From assembly GCA_902582755.1 (NCBI GenBank), contig CACHSZ010000001.1, forward strand, positions 239,774 through 303,773: DNA of 64,000 nucleotides. Direction: 5' to 3'. This document shows, one piece after another, positions 40,489 through 51,728 of the stretch; the first letter of the stretch is position 1, and each line of letters begins with the position of its first letter. The DNA is from an uncultured Alphaproteobacteria bacterium. GTDB taxonomy: Bacteria; Pseudomonadota; Alphaproteobacteria; HIMB59; GCA-002718135. Under the pieces are notes generated by a model. That model was not told where the DNA came from. It saw only the letters and a program-made list of their open reading frames with translations, and made no database searches. The position numbers and the translations under genes were made by a program.

Positions 40489-42321
40489 TTAAACGCTATG
40501 AAAATATTCATAAATTTTTGTAAGAATTGACTCAGGTATAGATTTAACCTCTTTTAATTCATCTAAACTAGCTAATTTTAATTTCTCGACTGTGCCAAAG
40601 TGTTTTTTTAAAATTTTCTTTCTTTCAGGACCTACTCCTTCTATATCATCAAATACAGATTTGACACTCATCTTTGCTCTCTTTGATCGATGAGTTGTTA
40701 TTGCAAATCTATGAACCTCATCTCTAATATTTTGTAAAAAATGAAGAAGTGGATTATTTTCATTTAACCTATGTGTAAATTTATCATGTACCAGAATTTC
40801 TCTACCTGCATCTCTTTCCTCACCTTTTGCCATAGAGATAATTGGTATATCTATTTTTAAACTATCTAAAACTTTTTTTGCAGAATTATATTGTCCTTTG
40901 CCTCCATCTATAAGCAATAAACTTGGCAAATCTAATTCGTCTTGAAATTTTGAATTACTAAATCTCCTAGTAAGCATTTCTTTCATCATATAATAATCAT
41001 CAACTTTATTTTTGTTTTCTTCAAGATCAAATCGAATATTAAATTTTCTATAATTTGATTTTATAAATCCGTTTTGATTATAGGCAACCATTACACCTAC
41101 AGGATGTTTTCCAAATGTATGGCTATTATCGTAAGCTTCTATTTTTATAATTTCATTTTTGAGTTTAAATATTTTTTTAATTTCTGAATTAAAACTATCA
41201 AAAGATTTAAGTTTATTTAATTTAATATCTAAATTTATTTTAGAATTTTTTTCCGCAAATTTAAGTAAATTTTTTTTAGGTCCTTTTAATGGTTTAATGA
41301 ATTTTGTTTTATCAAAATTTTTTCCTAAAATTTGTGAATTATTATTTTTATTAATGGTAATGTTAGTAATAATTGTCTCAGGAATATCTTTTTCTGCATA
41401 AAATATATTTAAGAAACCTAACATTATTTCCTCGTGATCTAATAAGTTGTCATGATCTGGAAAGAAAGCTTTGCCACCATAAGATGTATTATTTCTAAAA
41501 AAACTTCCATAAATACATGTTTTTCCTTCATTTAATGTTATTGCAAAAATGTCAGCATTTTTTATATCCTTAATCTTAATTGAATTATTTTGTTCAATAT
41601 GTCTTAAAGCTTTAAGTCTATCTCTTAAAGATGCTGCTAATTCAAAATTATTTTTTTTTGATGCCTTATACATTTGATCTGTGAAATTTTTTTGTATTTT
41701 TTGAGAATTGCCACTACTAAGAAAATCATCTGCTGCCTCTATTAATTTTGAATAGGCTTCTTTTGTTATTTTTCCTCCGCAAGGACCAGAACATCTTTTA
41801 AGATAATAATTGAAGCACAGTTTATTTCCTGCATTTACCTCTTTGTCTGTGCATGATCTTAAAAGAAATATTCGTTGTATTGTATTAATAGTTCTATTTA
41901 CTGCATCTGGACTTGCAAATGGTCCATAATATCTACCTTTTCTCTTTTGAGGACCACGATGTTTTTCAATTCTAGGAAAATCATGTTCTGATGAAATAAA
42001 TATATAAGGGAATGATTTATCGTCTCTTAACAGAACATTAAATCGCGGTTTATGTTTTTTAATTAAATTACATTCAAGTATGATTGCTTCTAACTCTGTA
42101 TTTGTGACAAAGAAGTTCATTGATTTAGTTAGACTAACCATTCTTTGAATTCTTCTGGTTAGGTTATTTAAAGATAGATAATTCTTTACTCTATTAGATA
42201 ATACTTTTGCTTTTCCAATATATAGAATGTTACCCTTTTCATCTTGCATTTGGTATACACCAGGTTGATTAGGCAAAGTTTTAGATGTAGCCTTAATAAT
42301 CTCTTGTCCAAGAAGCGTCAT
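40489..42321 (-). CDS. uvrC: UvrABC system protein C
   Basis: GVYQMQDEKGNILYIGKAK GIY-YIG domain, EAYDNSHTFGKHPVGVMV, C-terminal HhH. Confidence 0.97.
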   Translation of the reverse strand: MTLLGQEIIKATSKTLPNQPGVYQMQDEKGNILYIGKAKVLSNRVKNYLSLNNLTRRIQRMVSLTKSMNFFVTNTELEAIILECNLIKKHKPRFNVLLRDDKSFPYIFISSEHDFPRIEKHRGPQKRKGRYYGPFASPDAVNRTINTIQRIFLLRSCTDKEVNAGNKLCFNYYLKRCSGPCGGKITKEAYSKLIEAADDFLSSGNSQKIQKNFTDQMYKASKKNNFELAASLRDRLKALRHIEQNNSIKIKDIKNADIFAITLNEGKTCIYGSFFRNNTSYGGKAFFPDHDNLLDHEEIMLGFLNIFYAEKDIPETIITNITINKNNNSQILGKNFDKTKFIKPLKGPKKNLLKFAEKNSKINLDIKLNKLKSFDSFNSEIKKIFKLKNEIIKIEAYDNSHTFGKHPVGVMVAYNQNGFIKSNYRKFNIRFDLEENKNKVDDYYMMKEMLTRRFSNSKFQDELDLPSLLLIDGGKGQYNSAKKVLDSLKIDIPIISMAKGEERDAGREILVHDKFTHRLNENNPLLHFLQNIRDEVHRFAITTHRSKRAKMSVKSVFDDIEGVGPERKKILKKHFGTVEKLKLASLDELKEVKSIPESILTKIYEYFHSV

Positions 42322-42453
42322 TTTATCAATCGTAAATAATTATTTTTTCATTAAATAGGAATTTTATAAAATTAATAAATAACTAACAAGATTATTGTAG
42401 TTCATTTAATAATTAATTTAATGTAGGAAAGAATAATATATTAAGGATTTATT

Positions 42454-44223
42454 ATGGCAAAAATGACAACTGAAGAGGCTTTCGTGAAAGTATTACAAAA
42501 ACACGGTATTCAACATGCTTTTGGAATAATTGGATCTGCATTTATGCCAATATCAGATCTTTTTCCTAAAGCTGGAATAACATTTTGGGATGTAGCTCAT
42601 GAAACAAATGGTGGAATTATGGCTGATGGTTATACAAGATCAACTGGTAAAATCGCTATGTGTATTGCGCAAAACGGACCTGGTATAACTGGTTTAGTTA
42701 CACCTATAAAAACTGCTTTTTGGAATCATACTCCAATGCTCTTAGTTACTCCTCAAGCAGCTAACAAAACTATTGGTCAAGGAGGTTTCCAAGAAGTCGA
42801 GCAAATGAACTTATTTAAAGATATGGTGTGCTATCAAGAAGAAGTAAGAGATCCCTCAAGAGTTGCAGAAGTTTTAAATAGAGTTATTTCAAAAGCTATT
42901 AAAGGATCTGCTCCTGCTCAATTAAATATACCAAGAGATTTTTGGACTCAAGTTGTTGATATTGATCTGCCACCTATAATTAAATTTGAAAGACCTGCAG
43001 GTGGAACAGAAGCAATTAAAGAAGCTGCCGATCTTTTATCTAATGCAAAATTCCCAGTCATTTTATCTGGTGCTGGAGTAATTTTAGCTGATGCTATTGA
43101 TGATTGCAAAAAACTTGCTGAAAAATTAAGCGCTCCAGTTGCTTGCGGATACCAACACAATGATAGTTTTCCTGGCAAACATCCTCTTGCGGTTGGTCCT
43201 TTAGGCTACAATGGATCTAAAGCAGCAATGGAAATAATATCTAAGGCAGATGTAGTTCTCGCACTTGGTACAAGGTTAAATCCTTTCTCAACTTTACCAG
43301 GTTATGGAATAGATTATTGGCCAAAAAATGCTGATGTCATTCAAGTTGATATCAATTCCGATCGCATTGGTTTAACAAAAAAAATAAGTGTTGGTATTTG
43401 TGGAGATGCGAAACTAGTTGCAGAACAAATTTTAGAAAACCTTACAACAAATGCAGGTGATAAAGATAGAAGAGAAAGAGAAGAGTTAATTCATAAGACA
43501 AAGTCAGCTTGGCTTCAAACATTAACTGGCCTTGATCATGAAGAAGATGATCCTGGCACGTCTTGGAATAAAGATTCACGAGATAGAGAACCAGAGAAAA
43601 TGTCACCAAGAATGGCATGGCGAGCTATTCAAGCAGGTCTTCCTGAAGATGCAATTATATCAAGTGATATAGGAAATAATTGTGCAATCGGTAATGCTTA
43701 TCCAACATTTGAGAATGGTAGAAAGTATTTAGCACCGGGTTTATTTGGACCATGTGGTTATGGTTTTCCATCAGTTATTGGAGCAAAAATAGGTTGTCCA
43801 AATACACCAGTTGTTGGCTTTGCAGGTGACGGCGCATTTGGAATAAGTATGAGTGAAATGACTTCTTGTAATAGAGAAGGTTGGCCAAATATTACAATGA
43901 TAATTTTTAGAAATTATCAATGGGGAGCGGAGAAAAGAAATACTACACTTTGGTATAATAATAATTTTGTTGGAACAGAACTTGATCCTAAATTAAGCTA
44001 TGCAAAGATTGCAGAAGCGTGTGGATTTAAAGGTATTAAAGTTCACACTCAAGAGGAACTAACAGAAGCTTTACAACAATCTTGCAAGGATCAAATGGAA
44101 GGTATAACTACTTTTATAGAAGTAATGTTAAACCAAGAACTGGGAGAACCTTTTAGAAGAGATGCTATGAAAGCACCAGTTGAAGTTGCTGGTATTGACC
44201 CTCAAGATACAGTAGTTCAATAA
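42454..44223 (+). CDS. xsc: Sulfoacetaldehyde acetyltransferase
   Basis: ThDP enzyme resembling Xsc throughout: IIGSAFMPISDLFPKAGITFWDVAHETNGGIMADGYTRSTGK, VGFAGDGAFGISMSEM, RNYQWGAEKRNTTLWYNNNFVGTEL. Confidence 0.93.
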   Translation: MAKMTTEEAFVKVLQKHGIQHAFGIIGSAFMPISDLFPKAGITFWDVAHETNGGIMADGYTRSTGKIAMCIAQNGPGITGLVTPIKTAFWNHTPMLLVTPQAANKTIGQGGFQEVEQMNLFKDMVCYQEEVRDPSRVAEVLNRVISKAIKGSAPAQLNIPRDFWTQVVDIDLPPIIKFERPAGGTEAIKEAADLLSNAKFPVILSGAGVILADAIDDCKKLAEKLSAPVACGYQHNDSFPGKHPLAVGPLGYNGSKAAMEIISKADVVLALGTRLNPFSTLPGYGIDYWPKNADVIQVDINSDRIGLTKKISVGICGDAKLVAEQILENLTTNAGDKDRREREELIHKTKSAWLQTLTGLDHEEDDPGTSWNKDSRDREPEKMSPRMAWRAIQAGLPEDAIISSDIGNNCAIGNAYPTFENGRKYLAPGLFGPCGYGFPSVIGAKIGCPNTPVVGFAGDGAFGISMSEMTSCNREGWPNITMIIFRNYQWGAEKRNTTLWYNNNFVGTELDPKLSYAKIAEACGFKGIKVHTQEELTEALQQSCKDQMEGITTFIEVMLNQELGEPFRRDAMKAPVEVAGIDPQDTVVQ

Positions 44224-45837
44224 TTATTTCTGATCTCTAATAATTAAGTCTGATGCTTTCTCAGCAATCATCATAGTAGGGGCATTGGTGTTACCAGATG
44301 TTATAGTGGGCATAACAGATGCATCAACAACTCTTAAGTTGTTTATTCCTTTTACTTTAAGATTATCGCTTACAACTGAATTTTCATCATTACCCATTTT
44401 ACATGTACTTACTGGATGAAAAATAGTGTTTGCAAATTTACCCGCTTCTTTTGCCAGAGATTCATTATCTTTAAATTGTATCCCTGGTCTATATTCTTTA
44501 GGTTCATAATTTTTAAATGCCTTTGATTCTAAAACAACTTTTCTTACAATTTTAATAGACTTACCTGCAATTTCCCTATCTTCATCAGTAGATAGATAGT
44601 TCATTTTTATTTGAGGATAAATTCTTGTATCTGAAGATTTAATTTCTATTGAACCTCTACTTGTCGGACGAATATTTGTTATTGTAGGAGTGAATGCTGG
44701 AAATTTATGTAGGCTTGCTTTACCAAGTAAATCAGTACTAGCTGGTGAGATATGAAATTGTAGATTAGGATTTTCTAAATATGAATCACTTTTAATAAAG
44801 CCACACAAGTAACTTGCTCCAACTGTTAGTGGTCCTTTTTTAAAAATTAAATAGTTTAATCCTGTTAAAAATTTTTTGGCAAAACTATGATATATGTCAT
44901 TTAACGTTTCTAAGTTTTTAATTTTGTAAACTGGTCTTAACATTAAATGATCAGTTAAATTTTTTCCAACACCTTCAATTTCTTTTACAATACTGATATT
45001 ATTTTCATTTAATAGTTTACCTGGACCAATACCTGAAGCTTGTAATATGTGAGGAGATCCAATTGTTCCTGCAGACAATAAAACTTCTTTATTTACAGAA
45101 TATGAAAATTCTTCATTGTTTTTCCATAAATTTACAGTTTTTACTTTTAAATTTTCGATGGTTAATTTTTTAACATGTGCTTTGGTTATAATTTTTAAAT
45201 TTTTTCTATTTTTTATAGGATTTAAGAAAGCAACTGCAGCACTACATCTATACCCTTTATCAATTGTCATTGGGAAATAGCCCATTCCTTCATTATCGCC
45301 ATCGTTAAAGTCTTCATTTTTTTTGTATCCAAATTCTTGAGAAGCCTCTAAAAATAAATCCAATAATTTAAAATTTGATCTAATTTTCTCTACTTTGATA
45401 GGTCCATCGGTACCATGAAATTCACTTTTAGAAATTCTGTAATCTTCAGATTTTTTAAAATATGGTAATACGTCTTCCCAAGACCATCCAATATTACCTA
45501 ATTGTCTCCAGTAATTGTAGTCATTCGCATGACCTCTTATATATAACATTCCATTAATTGATGAACTTCCACCCAATGTTTTTCCTCTTGGAATAAGCAT
45601 TTTTCTATTATTACAAAATTTTTCCTCTTCAGTTGTGAAGCACCAATCAGTTTTAGGATTATGCATTGTTTTAAAATAACCACCTGGAATATGTATCCAA
45701 GGATTAGTGTCTTTTCCTCCAGCTTCAATTAAAAGTACTCTAATATTTTCATTTTCAGTAAGTCTATTTGCTAATATACAACCAGCTGTTCCAGCACCAA
45801 TAATAATATAATCAAAGCTTTCATTCATAGTTTGCAA
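44224..45837 (-). CDS. GMC-family oxidoreductase (choline dehydrogenase-like)
   Basis: IIGAGTAGCILANRLTE, GKTLGGSSSINGMLYIRGHANDY, FHPVSTCKMG. Confidence 0.92.
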   Translation of the reverse strand: MQTMNESFDYIIIGAGTAGCILANRLTENENIRVLLIEAGGKDTNPWIHIPGGYFKTMHNPKTDWCFTTEEEKFCNNRKMLIPRGKTLGGSSSINGMLYIRGHANDYNYWRQLGNIGWSWEDVLPYFKKSEDYRISKSEFHGTDGPIKVEKIRSNFKLLDLFLEASQEFGYKKNEDFNDGDNEGMGYFPMTIDKGYRCSAAVAFLNPIKNRKNLKIITKAHVKKLTIENLKVKTVNLWKNNEEFSYSVNKEVLLSAGTIGSPHILQASGIGPGKLLNENNISIVKEIEGVGKNLTDHLMLRPVYKIKNLETLNDIYHSFAKKFLTGLNYLIFKKGPLTVGASYLCGFIKSDSYLENPNLQFHISPASTDLLGKASLHKFPAFTPTITNIRPTSRGSIEIKSSDTRIYPQIKMNYLSTDEDREIAGKSIKIVRKVVLESKAFKNYEPKEYRPGIQFKDNESLAKEAGKFANTIFHPVSTCKMGNDENSVVSDNLKVKGINNLRVVDASVMPTITSGNTNAPTMMIAEKASDLIIRDQK

Positions 45838-45910
45838 GAAATTTTCATTATTTAAGTATATATTTGTTAAATTATTATGTAACTAACTTTAAACAATTAT
45901 AATTTCATTA

Positions 45911-46822
45911 GTGGATATATTAATCTTAATACTTGGCTTAGCAATTCTAGTTTTCGGAGCTGAAATCTTAATAAGAGGTTCGGTTAGTTTTGGAAAAAAA
46001 CTAAATATTTCTCTTTTTGCCATAGGCGTAGTAATAGTTGCAGCAGGCACTTCTCTTCCCGAACTTGCAAGCAGTATTAACGCAGTCTTAAATAATCATT
46101 CAGATTTAGCACTAGGTGCTGTTGTAGGAAGTAATATAGCAAATCTAATCTTAGTGATGGCAGCAACTACGATAATTGTACCTATAACAAACATTACAAA
46201 TAATCAAATTACTCAGGCATGGATCAACATAGCTCTGGGTATTTCTTTGATAATTATGAGTTTCTTATATTTTAACTATTTATTTGGAATTATATCTCTA
46301 ATAGCTTTGACTTTGATAATGTATTTTCAAATTAAAAAAGGATCTATAATTGTTGATGATATAGATAAGAATGAATATTCAATATTTATTTCATTAATAT
46401 TAATAATTTTTGGAGTTATATTTTTAATTTATGGTTCAGATTTATTTGTAAACTCCGCAATCACTTTGGCTAAAAAATTACAAGTATCTGAAGCAGTAAT
46501 AGGACTTTCGTTAATAGCTTTTGGAACTTCTCTACCTGAGTTGGTTATTGGCATAATGTCAGCATTAAAAAGAAAAGTAGATTTTGCATTAGGAAATATT
46601 TTAGGTTCAAACATTTATAACGTTCTTGGTGTTTTAGGTATAAGTTCGTTTTTTGGAAATTTTGGAATGCCAGAAATTTTAGCAAGACAGGATTTATATT
46701 TTATGCTTTTGATTACCTTTGTTATTTTAATTTTTATGTTAATTTTTAAAAAGCTTGGTAGGTTATACGGAAGTGTGGGTCTAATGTTATATTTAGGCTA
46801 CATTTATTATATTTTTATCTAA
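45911..46822 (+). CDS. Calcium/sodium antiporter (CaCA family, YrbG-like)
   Basis: Duplicated alpha-repeats AAGTSLPELASSINAVL and AFGTSLPELVIGIMSAL, VGSNIANL / LGSNIYNVLGVLG. Confidence 0.93.
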   Translation: MDILILILGLAILVFGAEILIRGSVSFGKKLNISLFAIGVVIVAAGTSLPELASSINAVLNNHSDLALGAVVGSNIANLILVMAATTIIVPITNITNNQITQAWINIALGISLIIMSFLYFNYLFGIISLIALTLIMYFQIKKGSIIVDDIDKNEYSIFISLILIIFGVIFLIYGSDLFVNSAITLAKKLQVSEAVIGLSLIAFGTSLPELVIGIMSALKRKVDFALGNILGSNIYNVLGVLGISSFFGNFGMPEILARQDLYFMLLITFVILIFMLIFKKLGRLYGSVGLMLYLGYIYYIFI

Positions 46823-46828
46823 CAAAAT

Positions 46829-47632
46829 ATGAATTTAAATAACCAAGAAGTTATTTTAGATATTTTAAATATTGCTATAGATGCAGGTAAAGAAATATTA
46901 AAAATATACAAAAAAAATTTTAACGTAGATTTAAAAGCAGATAATTCACCAATCACAGAAGCAGACATTAATTCTAATAATCTCATAAAAAAAAGATTGA
47001 TAGAAATAGAAAAAAATATTCCTATTCTAACTGAAGAGAGTTTAGTCAATTGGGAGACAAGAAGAGTATGGAAAAAATATTGGCTTATTGATCCACTTGA
47101 TGGAACTAAAGAATTTATAAATAGAAATGGTGAATTTACTGTAAATATTTCATTAATTGAAAATAATTTACCAATTTTTGGAGTTATCTATGCGCCAGAA
47201 AAATCTTTATTGTATTATGGAATAAAAAATAGTGGTTCCTACAAATTGATTACTCAAGATAATATAAATACACTTAGCGAATTTAAAAAAATTAATATTA
47301 ATAATAATACCACTTCAAATATTAAAATTATTGGAAGCCGTTCACATTCAAATAAAGATTTTCAAATTTGGGTTGAGAAAAATTTTTCACAATATGAGCT
47401 AATTTCAATTGGGAGCTCATTAAAACTTTGTTTTTTAGCAGAAGGAACTGCAGATATTTATCCTAGATTGGGTCCAACTTCTGAATGGGATATTGCAGCA
47501 GGTCATATTATTTTAGAGGAAGCTGGTGGAAAATTAAAATCATTTGATAATACAGATATTTTATACAATACTAAGGAGAATATAATTAATCCAAATTTTT
47601 TAGCTTACGGGAATGTTTCTAAACTAAATTAA
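46829..47632 (+). CDS. cysQ: 3'(2'),5'-bisphosphate nucleotidase CysQ
   Basis: [45 protein letters not shown]. Confidence 0.94.
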   Translation: MNLNNQEVILDILNIAIDAGKEILKIYKKNFNVDLKADNSPITEADINSNNLIKKRLIEIEKNIPILTEESLVNWETRRVWKKYWLIDPLDGTKEFINRNGEFTVNISLIENNLPIFGVIYAPEKSLLYYGIKNSGSYKLITQDNINTLSEFKKININNNTTSNIKIIGSRSHSNKDFQIWVEKNFSQYELISIGSSLKLCFLAEGTADIYPRLGPTSEWDIAAGHIILEEAGGKLKSFDNTDILYNTKENIINPNFLAYGNVSKLN

Positions 47633-47633
47633 T

Positions 47634-48533
47634 ATGAAACTATCACATATAGATAAATTAGAGTCTGAAAGTATACATATAATAAGAGAGGTTGCGTCAG
47701 AATTTGATAATCCTGTAATGCTTTATTCAATTGGTAAAGACTCATCAGTAATGCTTCATTTGGCTCAAAAAGCATTTTATCCAAGTAAAATTCCTTTCAA
47801 GTTAATGCATATTGATACAACTTGGAAATTTAAAGAAATGATAAACTTTAGAGATGAGACTGCTAAGAAGTATAATCTAGACTTATTAGTACATATTAAC
47901 CAAGAAGGAGTGCGAAATAATATAAATCCTATTTCTAGTGGTTCAAAAATTCATACAGATGTAATGAAAACACAATCATTAATTCAAGCATTAGATAAAT
48001 ATAAATTTGATGCTGCATTTGGAGGTGCAAGAAGGGATGAAGAAAAATCACGTGCAAAAGAAAGAATTTTTTCATTTAGAGATAAAAAACATCGTTGGGA
48101 TCCAAAAAATCAAAAACCAGAGCTTTGGAATTTGTTCAATACTAATATAGATAAAGATGAAAGTGTAAGAGTTTTTCCATTATCTAATTGGACTGAAATA
48201 GATATTTGGCAATACATTTATCAGGAAAATATTCCGCTTGTTCCGTTATATTTTTCCAAAATAAGATCAGTTATTAGAAGAAATGATATGATTATTATGG
48301 TTGATGATGATCGTTTAAAAATTAAGGAAAATGAAAAAATAGAACAAAAAAAAGTAAGATTCAGAACATTGGGTTGTTATCCATTAACTGCCGCTGTGGA
48401 ATCTGATGCAACTACTGTTGAAGAAATCATTGTTGAATTACTAGAGTCAAAATATTCAGAAAGACAAGGAAGACTTATTGATAATGATCAAATTGGGTCT
48501 ATGGAGAAAAAAAAACAAGAAGGTTATTTCTAA
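47634..48533 (+). CDS. cysD: Sulfate adenylyltransferase subunit 2
   Basis: [41 protein letters not shown]. Confidence 0.96.
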   Translation: MKLSHIDKLESESIHIIREVASEFDNPVMLYSIGKDSSVMLHLAQKAFYPSKIPFKLMHIDTTWKFKEMINFRDETAKKYNLDLLVHINQEGVRNNINPISSGSKIHTDVMKTQSLIQALDKYKFDAAFGGARRDEEKSRAKERIFSFRDKKHRWDPKNQKPELWNLFNTNIDKDESVRVFPLSNWTEIDIWQYIYQENIPLVPLYFSKIRSVIRRNDMIIMVDDDRLKIKENEKIEQKKVRFRTLGCYPLTAAVESDATTVEEIIVELLESKYSERQGRLIDNDQIGSMEKKKQEGYF

Positions 48534-50407
48534 TGGACATAGAAACTTTTTTTCAAAATCAAAATAATAAAAAACAATTAAAAATTTTAACTTGTGGTTC
48601 TGTAGATGATGGTAAATCAACACTCATTGGCAGACTATTATTTGATTCAAAAAATATTTACAGTGATCAGTTAAATCAAACTAAGATTGAAAGTGAAAAG
48701 TATGGTACACAAGGTAAGCAAATTGATTTAGCATTATTAATTGATGGTTTACAAGCTGAAAGAGAGCAGGGAATAACTATAGATGTTGCTTATCGTTATT
48801 TTGAGACTGAAAAATGTAAATTTATTATTGCTGATACTCCTGGCCATGAGGAATACACGCGCAATATGGTTACAGGAGCATCGAACTCAGATGTTGGCAT
48901 TATATTAGTTGACGCAACTAAAGGTATTCTCGACCAAACAAAAAGACACACATTTATTTTATCTCTTCTCGGTATTGAAAATATTATAGTTGCAGTAAAT
49001 AAAATGGATTTAATCAATTATGATGAAAAAAAATTTGAAGATATAATTGCTTCTTTTAAAAACTTTGCAGGAGAATTTAATTTTAATTTACAAAAGTTTA
49101 TTCCAATATCTGCTTTAGTTGGTGATAATGTATTTCAAAAAAATAAAAACATATCTTGGTACAATGGAAAATCTTTAATTGATGAGCTTGAAGAAATTAG
49201 TTTAAAAGGCCCTTTAGAAGAAGAAATTTTTTCATTACCAGTACAATTTGTTAATAGATTGAGCTCTGAATTTAGAGGATTTAGCGGTACAATCACTTCA
49301 GGAAAAATAAAAGTTAATGATGAGGTTCACGTCTTTTCAAGCAAAGAGAAAATTAAAATTATCAAAATATTAACTCCAAAAGGAGAGAGTGACTTTGCAG
49401 TTAAGGGGCAAGCGGTAACACTAACATTGGACAAAGAAGTTGATATTTCTAGAGGTGATTTATTATGCTCTATTAAAAACCATAATTATTTTTTATCAGA
49501 TCAATTTGCATCTCATATTATTTGGATGAATAAAGAACAAATGATACCCGAAAGAAATTATATCTTTAAATTTATAAACTTTCAAACAATAGGGAAAATT
49601 ACAGATTTAGTTCATAAAATAAATATTAATTCATTCGAAAAGATTGCTTCAAAATTTTTAAACTTAAATGAAATTGGATACACCAAAGTTGCATTAAATA
49701 AAAATACAATTTTTAATCCCTATAAAAATAATAAAAGATTAGGAAGTTTTGTCATAATTGACCAATTCAATAATCAAACTGTAGGAGCAGGTGTTATTGA
49801 GCATGAGCTGAGAAGAGCGTCAAATATTTCATGGCATCAAATGTCAATAAATAAAAATTTACGATCTTCTATAAATGGACAAAAGCCATGTGTTTTATGG
49901 TTTACAGGATTATCAGGTTCAGGAAAATCTACTATAGCAAATATAATCGAGCAAAAGTTACACAAACTAGAAAAGCATACTTACTTATTAGACGGTGACA
50001 ATGTTAGACATGGATTAAACAAAGATTTGGGATTTACCGATGTAGATCGTGTTGAAAATATAAGGAGAATTTCAGAAGTATCCAGATTAATGGTTGATGC
50101 AGGACTAATAACAATTGTTTCTTTTATTTCACCTTTTAAATCTGAAAGAAAAATGGCTCGTGAATTAGTAGAAAGTGATGAATTTATAGAAATATATGTT
50201 GATACCTCAATTGAGGAGTGTGAAAAAAGAGATCCAAAAGGTTTGTATAAAAAAGCTAGATCTGGCAAATTAAAAAATTTTACAGGGATTGACTCTAATT
50301 ATGAAATACCGTCATCACCTGAAATCATTTTGGAAACAAAAATAAAATCTGCAGAAGAATTAGCAGATGAAGTCATTCTTTATTTAAAACAATATAATAA
50401 AATTTAA
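48533..50407 (+). CDS. cysNC: Bifunctional sulfate adenylyltransferase subunit 1 / adenylylsulfate kinase
   Basis: [15 protein letters not shown] GTPase, [14 protein letters not shown]-terminal [21 protein letters not shown] kinase. Confidence 0.96.
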   Translation: MDIETFFQNQNNKKQLKILTCGSVDDGKSTLIGRLLFDSKNIYSDQLNQTKIESEKYGTQGKQIDLALLIDGLQAEREQGITIDVAYRYFETEKCKFIIADTPGHEEYTRNMVTGASNSDVGIILVDATKGILDQTKRHTFILSLLGIENIIVAVNKMDLINYDEKKFEDIIASFKNFAGEFNFNLQKFIPISALVGDNVFQKNKNISWYNGKSLIDELEEISLKGPLEEEIFSLPVQFVNRLSSEFRGFSGTITSGKIKVNDEVHVFSSKEKIKIIKILTPKGESDFAVKGQAVTLTLDKEVDISRGDLLCSIKNHNYFLSDQFASHIIWMNKEQMIPERNYIFKFINFQTIGKITDLVHKININSFEKIASKFLNLNEIGYTKVALNKNTIFNPYKNNKRLGSFVIIDQFNNQTVGAGVIEHELRRASNISWHQMSINKNLRSSINGQKPCVLWFTGLSGSGKSTIANIIEQKLHKLEKHTYLLDGDNVRHGLNKDLGFTDVDRVENIRRISEVSRLMVDAGLITIVSFISPFKSERKMARELVESDEFIEIYVDTSIEECEKRDPKGLYKKARSGKLKNFTGIDSNYEIPSSPEIILETKIKSAEELADEVILYLKQYNKI

Positions 50408-51726
50408 TTTTTTAATTTTGAAACTGGTTTTCCATACTCAATATTAAGACCACCATATCTTCTCACTCTAACATTACATTGTTCAGCGTGACCAATAAAT
50501 CCTTCAAGATGTGAAAGTCTTGATCCATATTCCCCAATAAGTGTAGCTGCTTCATCTGTTGTAATCTTTTGATAAGTATGGGTTTTAATGAACTTACCAA
50601 CCCATAAACCTCCGGTATATCTACCAGCTTTTTTAGTAGGAAGAGTATGGTTAGTGCCTATCACTTTGTCACCATTAGCAACATTAGTTCTAGCACCCAA
50701 AAATAGAGCCCCGTAAGATGTCATATTTTCTAAAAACCAATCATCTTTTTTTGTCATAACTTGAACATGCTCTGAGGCTATATCATTTGCTTTAAATAAC
50801 ATCTCCTCATATGTATCACATAAAATCATTTCTCCATAATCTCTCCAGCTAGTACTTGCTGTTTCTTTAGTAGGTAATATTTCTAAAATTCTATCAATTT
50901 CTTTAAGTGTTTCTTCTGCAAGTTTTCTTGAGTTTGTAATCATTACAGCAGGAGAATTATATCCATGTTCAGCTTGTCCTAATAAGTCTGTTGCACATAT
51001 TTCACCATCAACAGTTTCATCTGCAATAACCATTGTTTCAGTTGGACCAGCAAATAAATCGATACCAACTTTGCCATACAATTGTCTTTTCGCTTCAGCA
51101 ACAAATGCATTGCCAGGTCCAACAAGCATATCAACAGGTTTAATAGTTTCTGTACCAATAGCCATTGCGCCTACTCCTTGCATTCCTCCTAAAACATAAA
51201 TTTCGTGAGCACCACCCATTTTCATTGCTGTAACAACTGCTGGATTTGGTTTACCTTTAAAAGGTGGAGTAGTGGCTACAATTCTTGGTACACCAGCAAC
51301 AGATGCAGTAACAACTGACATATGGGCAGAAGCTACCATTGGGAATTTTCCGGCAGGGACATAACATCCAACTGCTTGTACTGGTATATTTTTATGACCA
51401 AGAATCACACCTGGATGCGTTTCTACTTCTAATTCACTTAAAGTTTTGAGTTGTGCTTCAGCAAATGATCGCACTTGTTTTTGAGCAAATTTAATATCTT
51501 CTTTGTCATCATCAGAGACTTCACTCATTAATTGATTAATTTGATCTTCACTTAATCGAAAACTATCTGGAGAATAGTTATCAAATTTTTGAGATAACTC
51601 TCTAATATGTTTATCGCCTTCTGAGTCAATTTTACTTAATGTTTCCTCAACGATTTTTTTTATTTTATCATTATCTTCAATTCTTTGTTTTTCATCTAAA
51701 CCTTTTTTTAAATATTCTATTGCCAT
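50404..51726 (-). CDS. Histidinol dehydrogenase-like protein, closest in style to HpsN (sulfopropanediol 3-dehydrogenase)
   Basis: [64 protein letters not shown]; not in a his operon. Confidence 0.85.
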   Translation of the reverse strand: MAIEYLKKGLDEKQRIEDNDKIKKIVEETLSKIDSEGDKHIRELSQKFDNYSPDSFRLSEDQINQLMSEVSDDDKEDIKFAQKQVRSFAEAQLKTLSELEVETHPGVILGHKNIPVQAVGCYVPAGKFPMVASAHMSVVTASVAGVPRIVATTPPFKGKPNPAVVTAMKMGGAHEIYVLGGMQGVGAMAIGTETIKPVDMLVGPGNAFVAEAKRQLYGKVGIDLFAGPTETMVIADETVDGEICATDLLGQAEHGYNSPAVMITNSRKLAEETLKEIDRILEILPTKETASTSWRDYGEMILCDTYEEMLFKANDIASEHVQVMTKKDDWFLENMTSYGALFLGARTNVANGDKVIGTNHTLPTKKAGRYTGGLWVGKFIKTHTYQKITTDEAATLIGEYGSRLSHLEGFIGHAEQCNVRVRRYGGLNIEYGKPVSKLKN

Positions 51727-51728
51727 AA

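Noticed and set aside
45537-45728. Second minus-strand ORF overlapping the GMC oxidoreductase
   Set aside because: Different frame within conserved GMC FAD-binding region; spurious.
49981-50268. Minus-strand ORF inside the APS kinase domain of cysNC
   Set aside because: Antisense to conserved kinase sequence; no family features.
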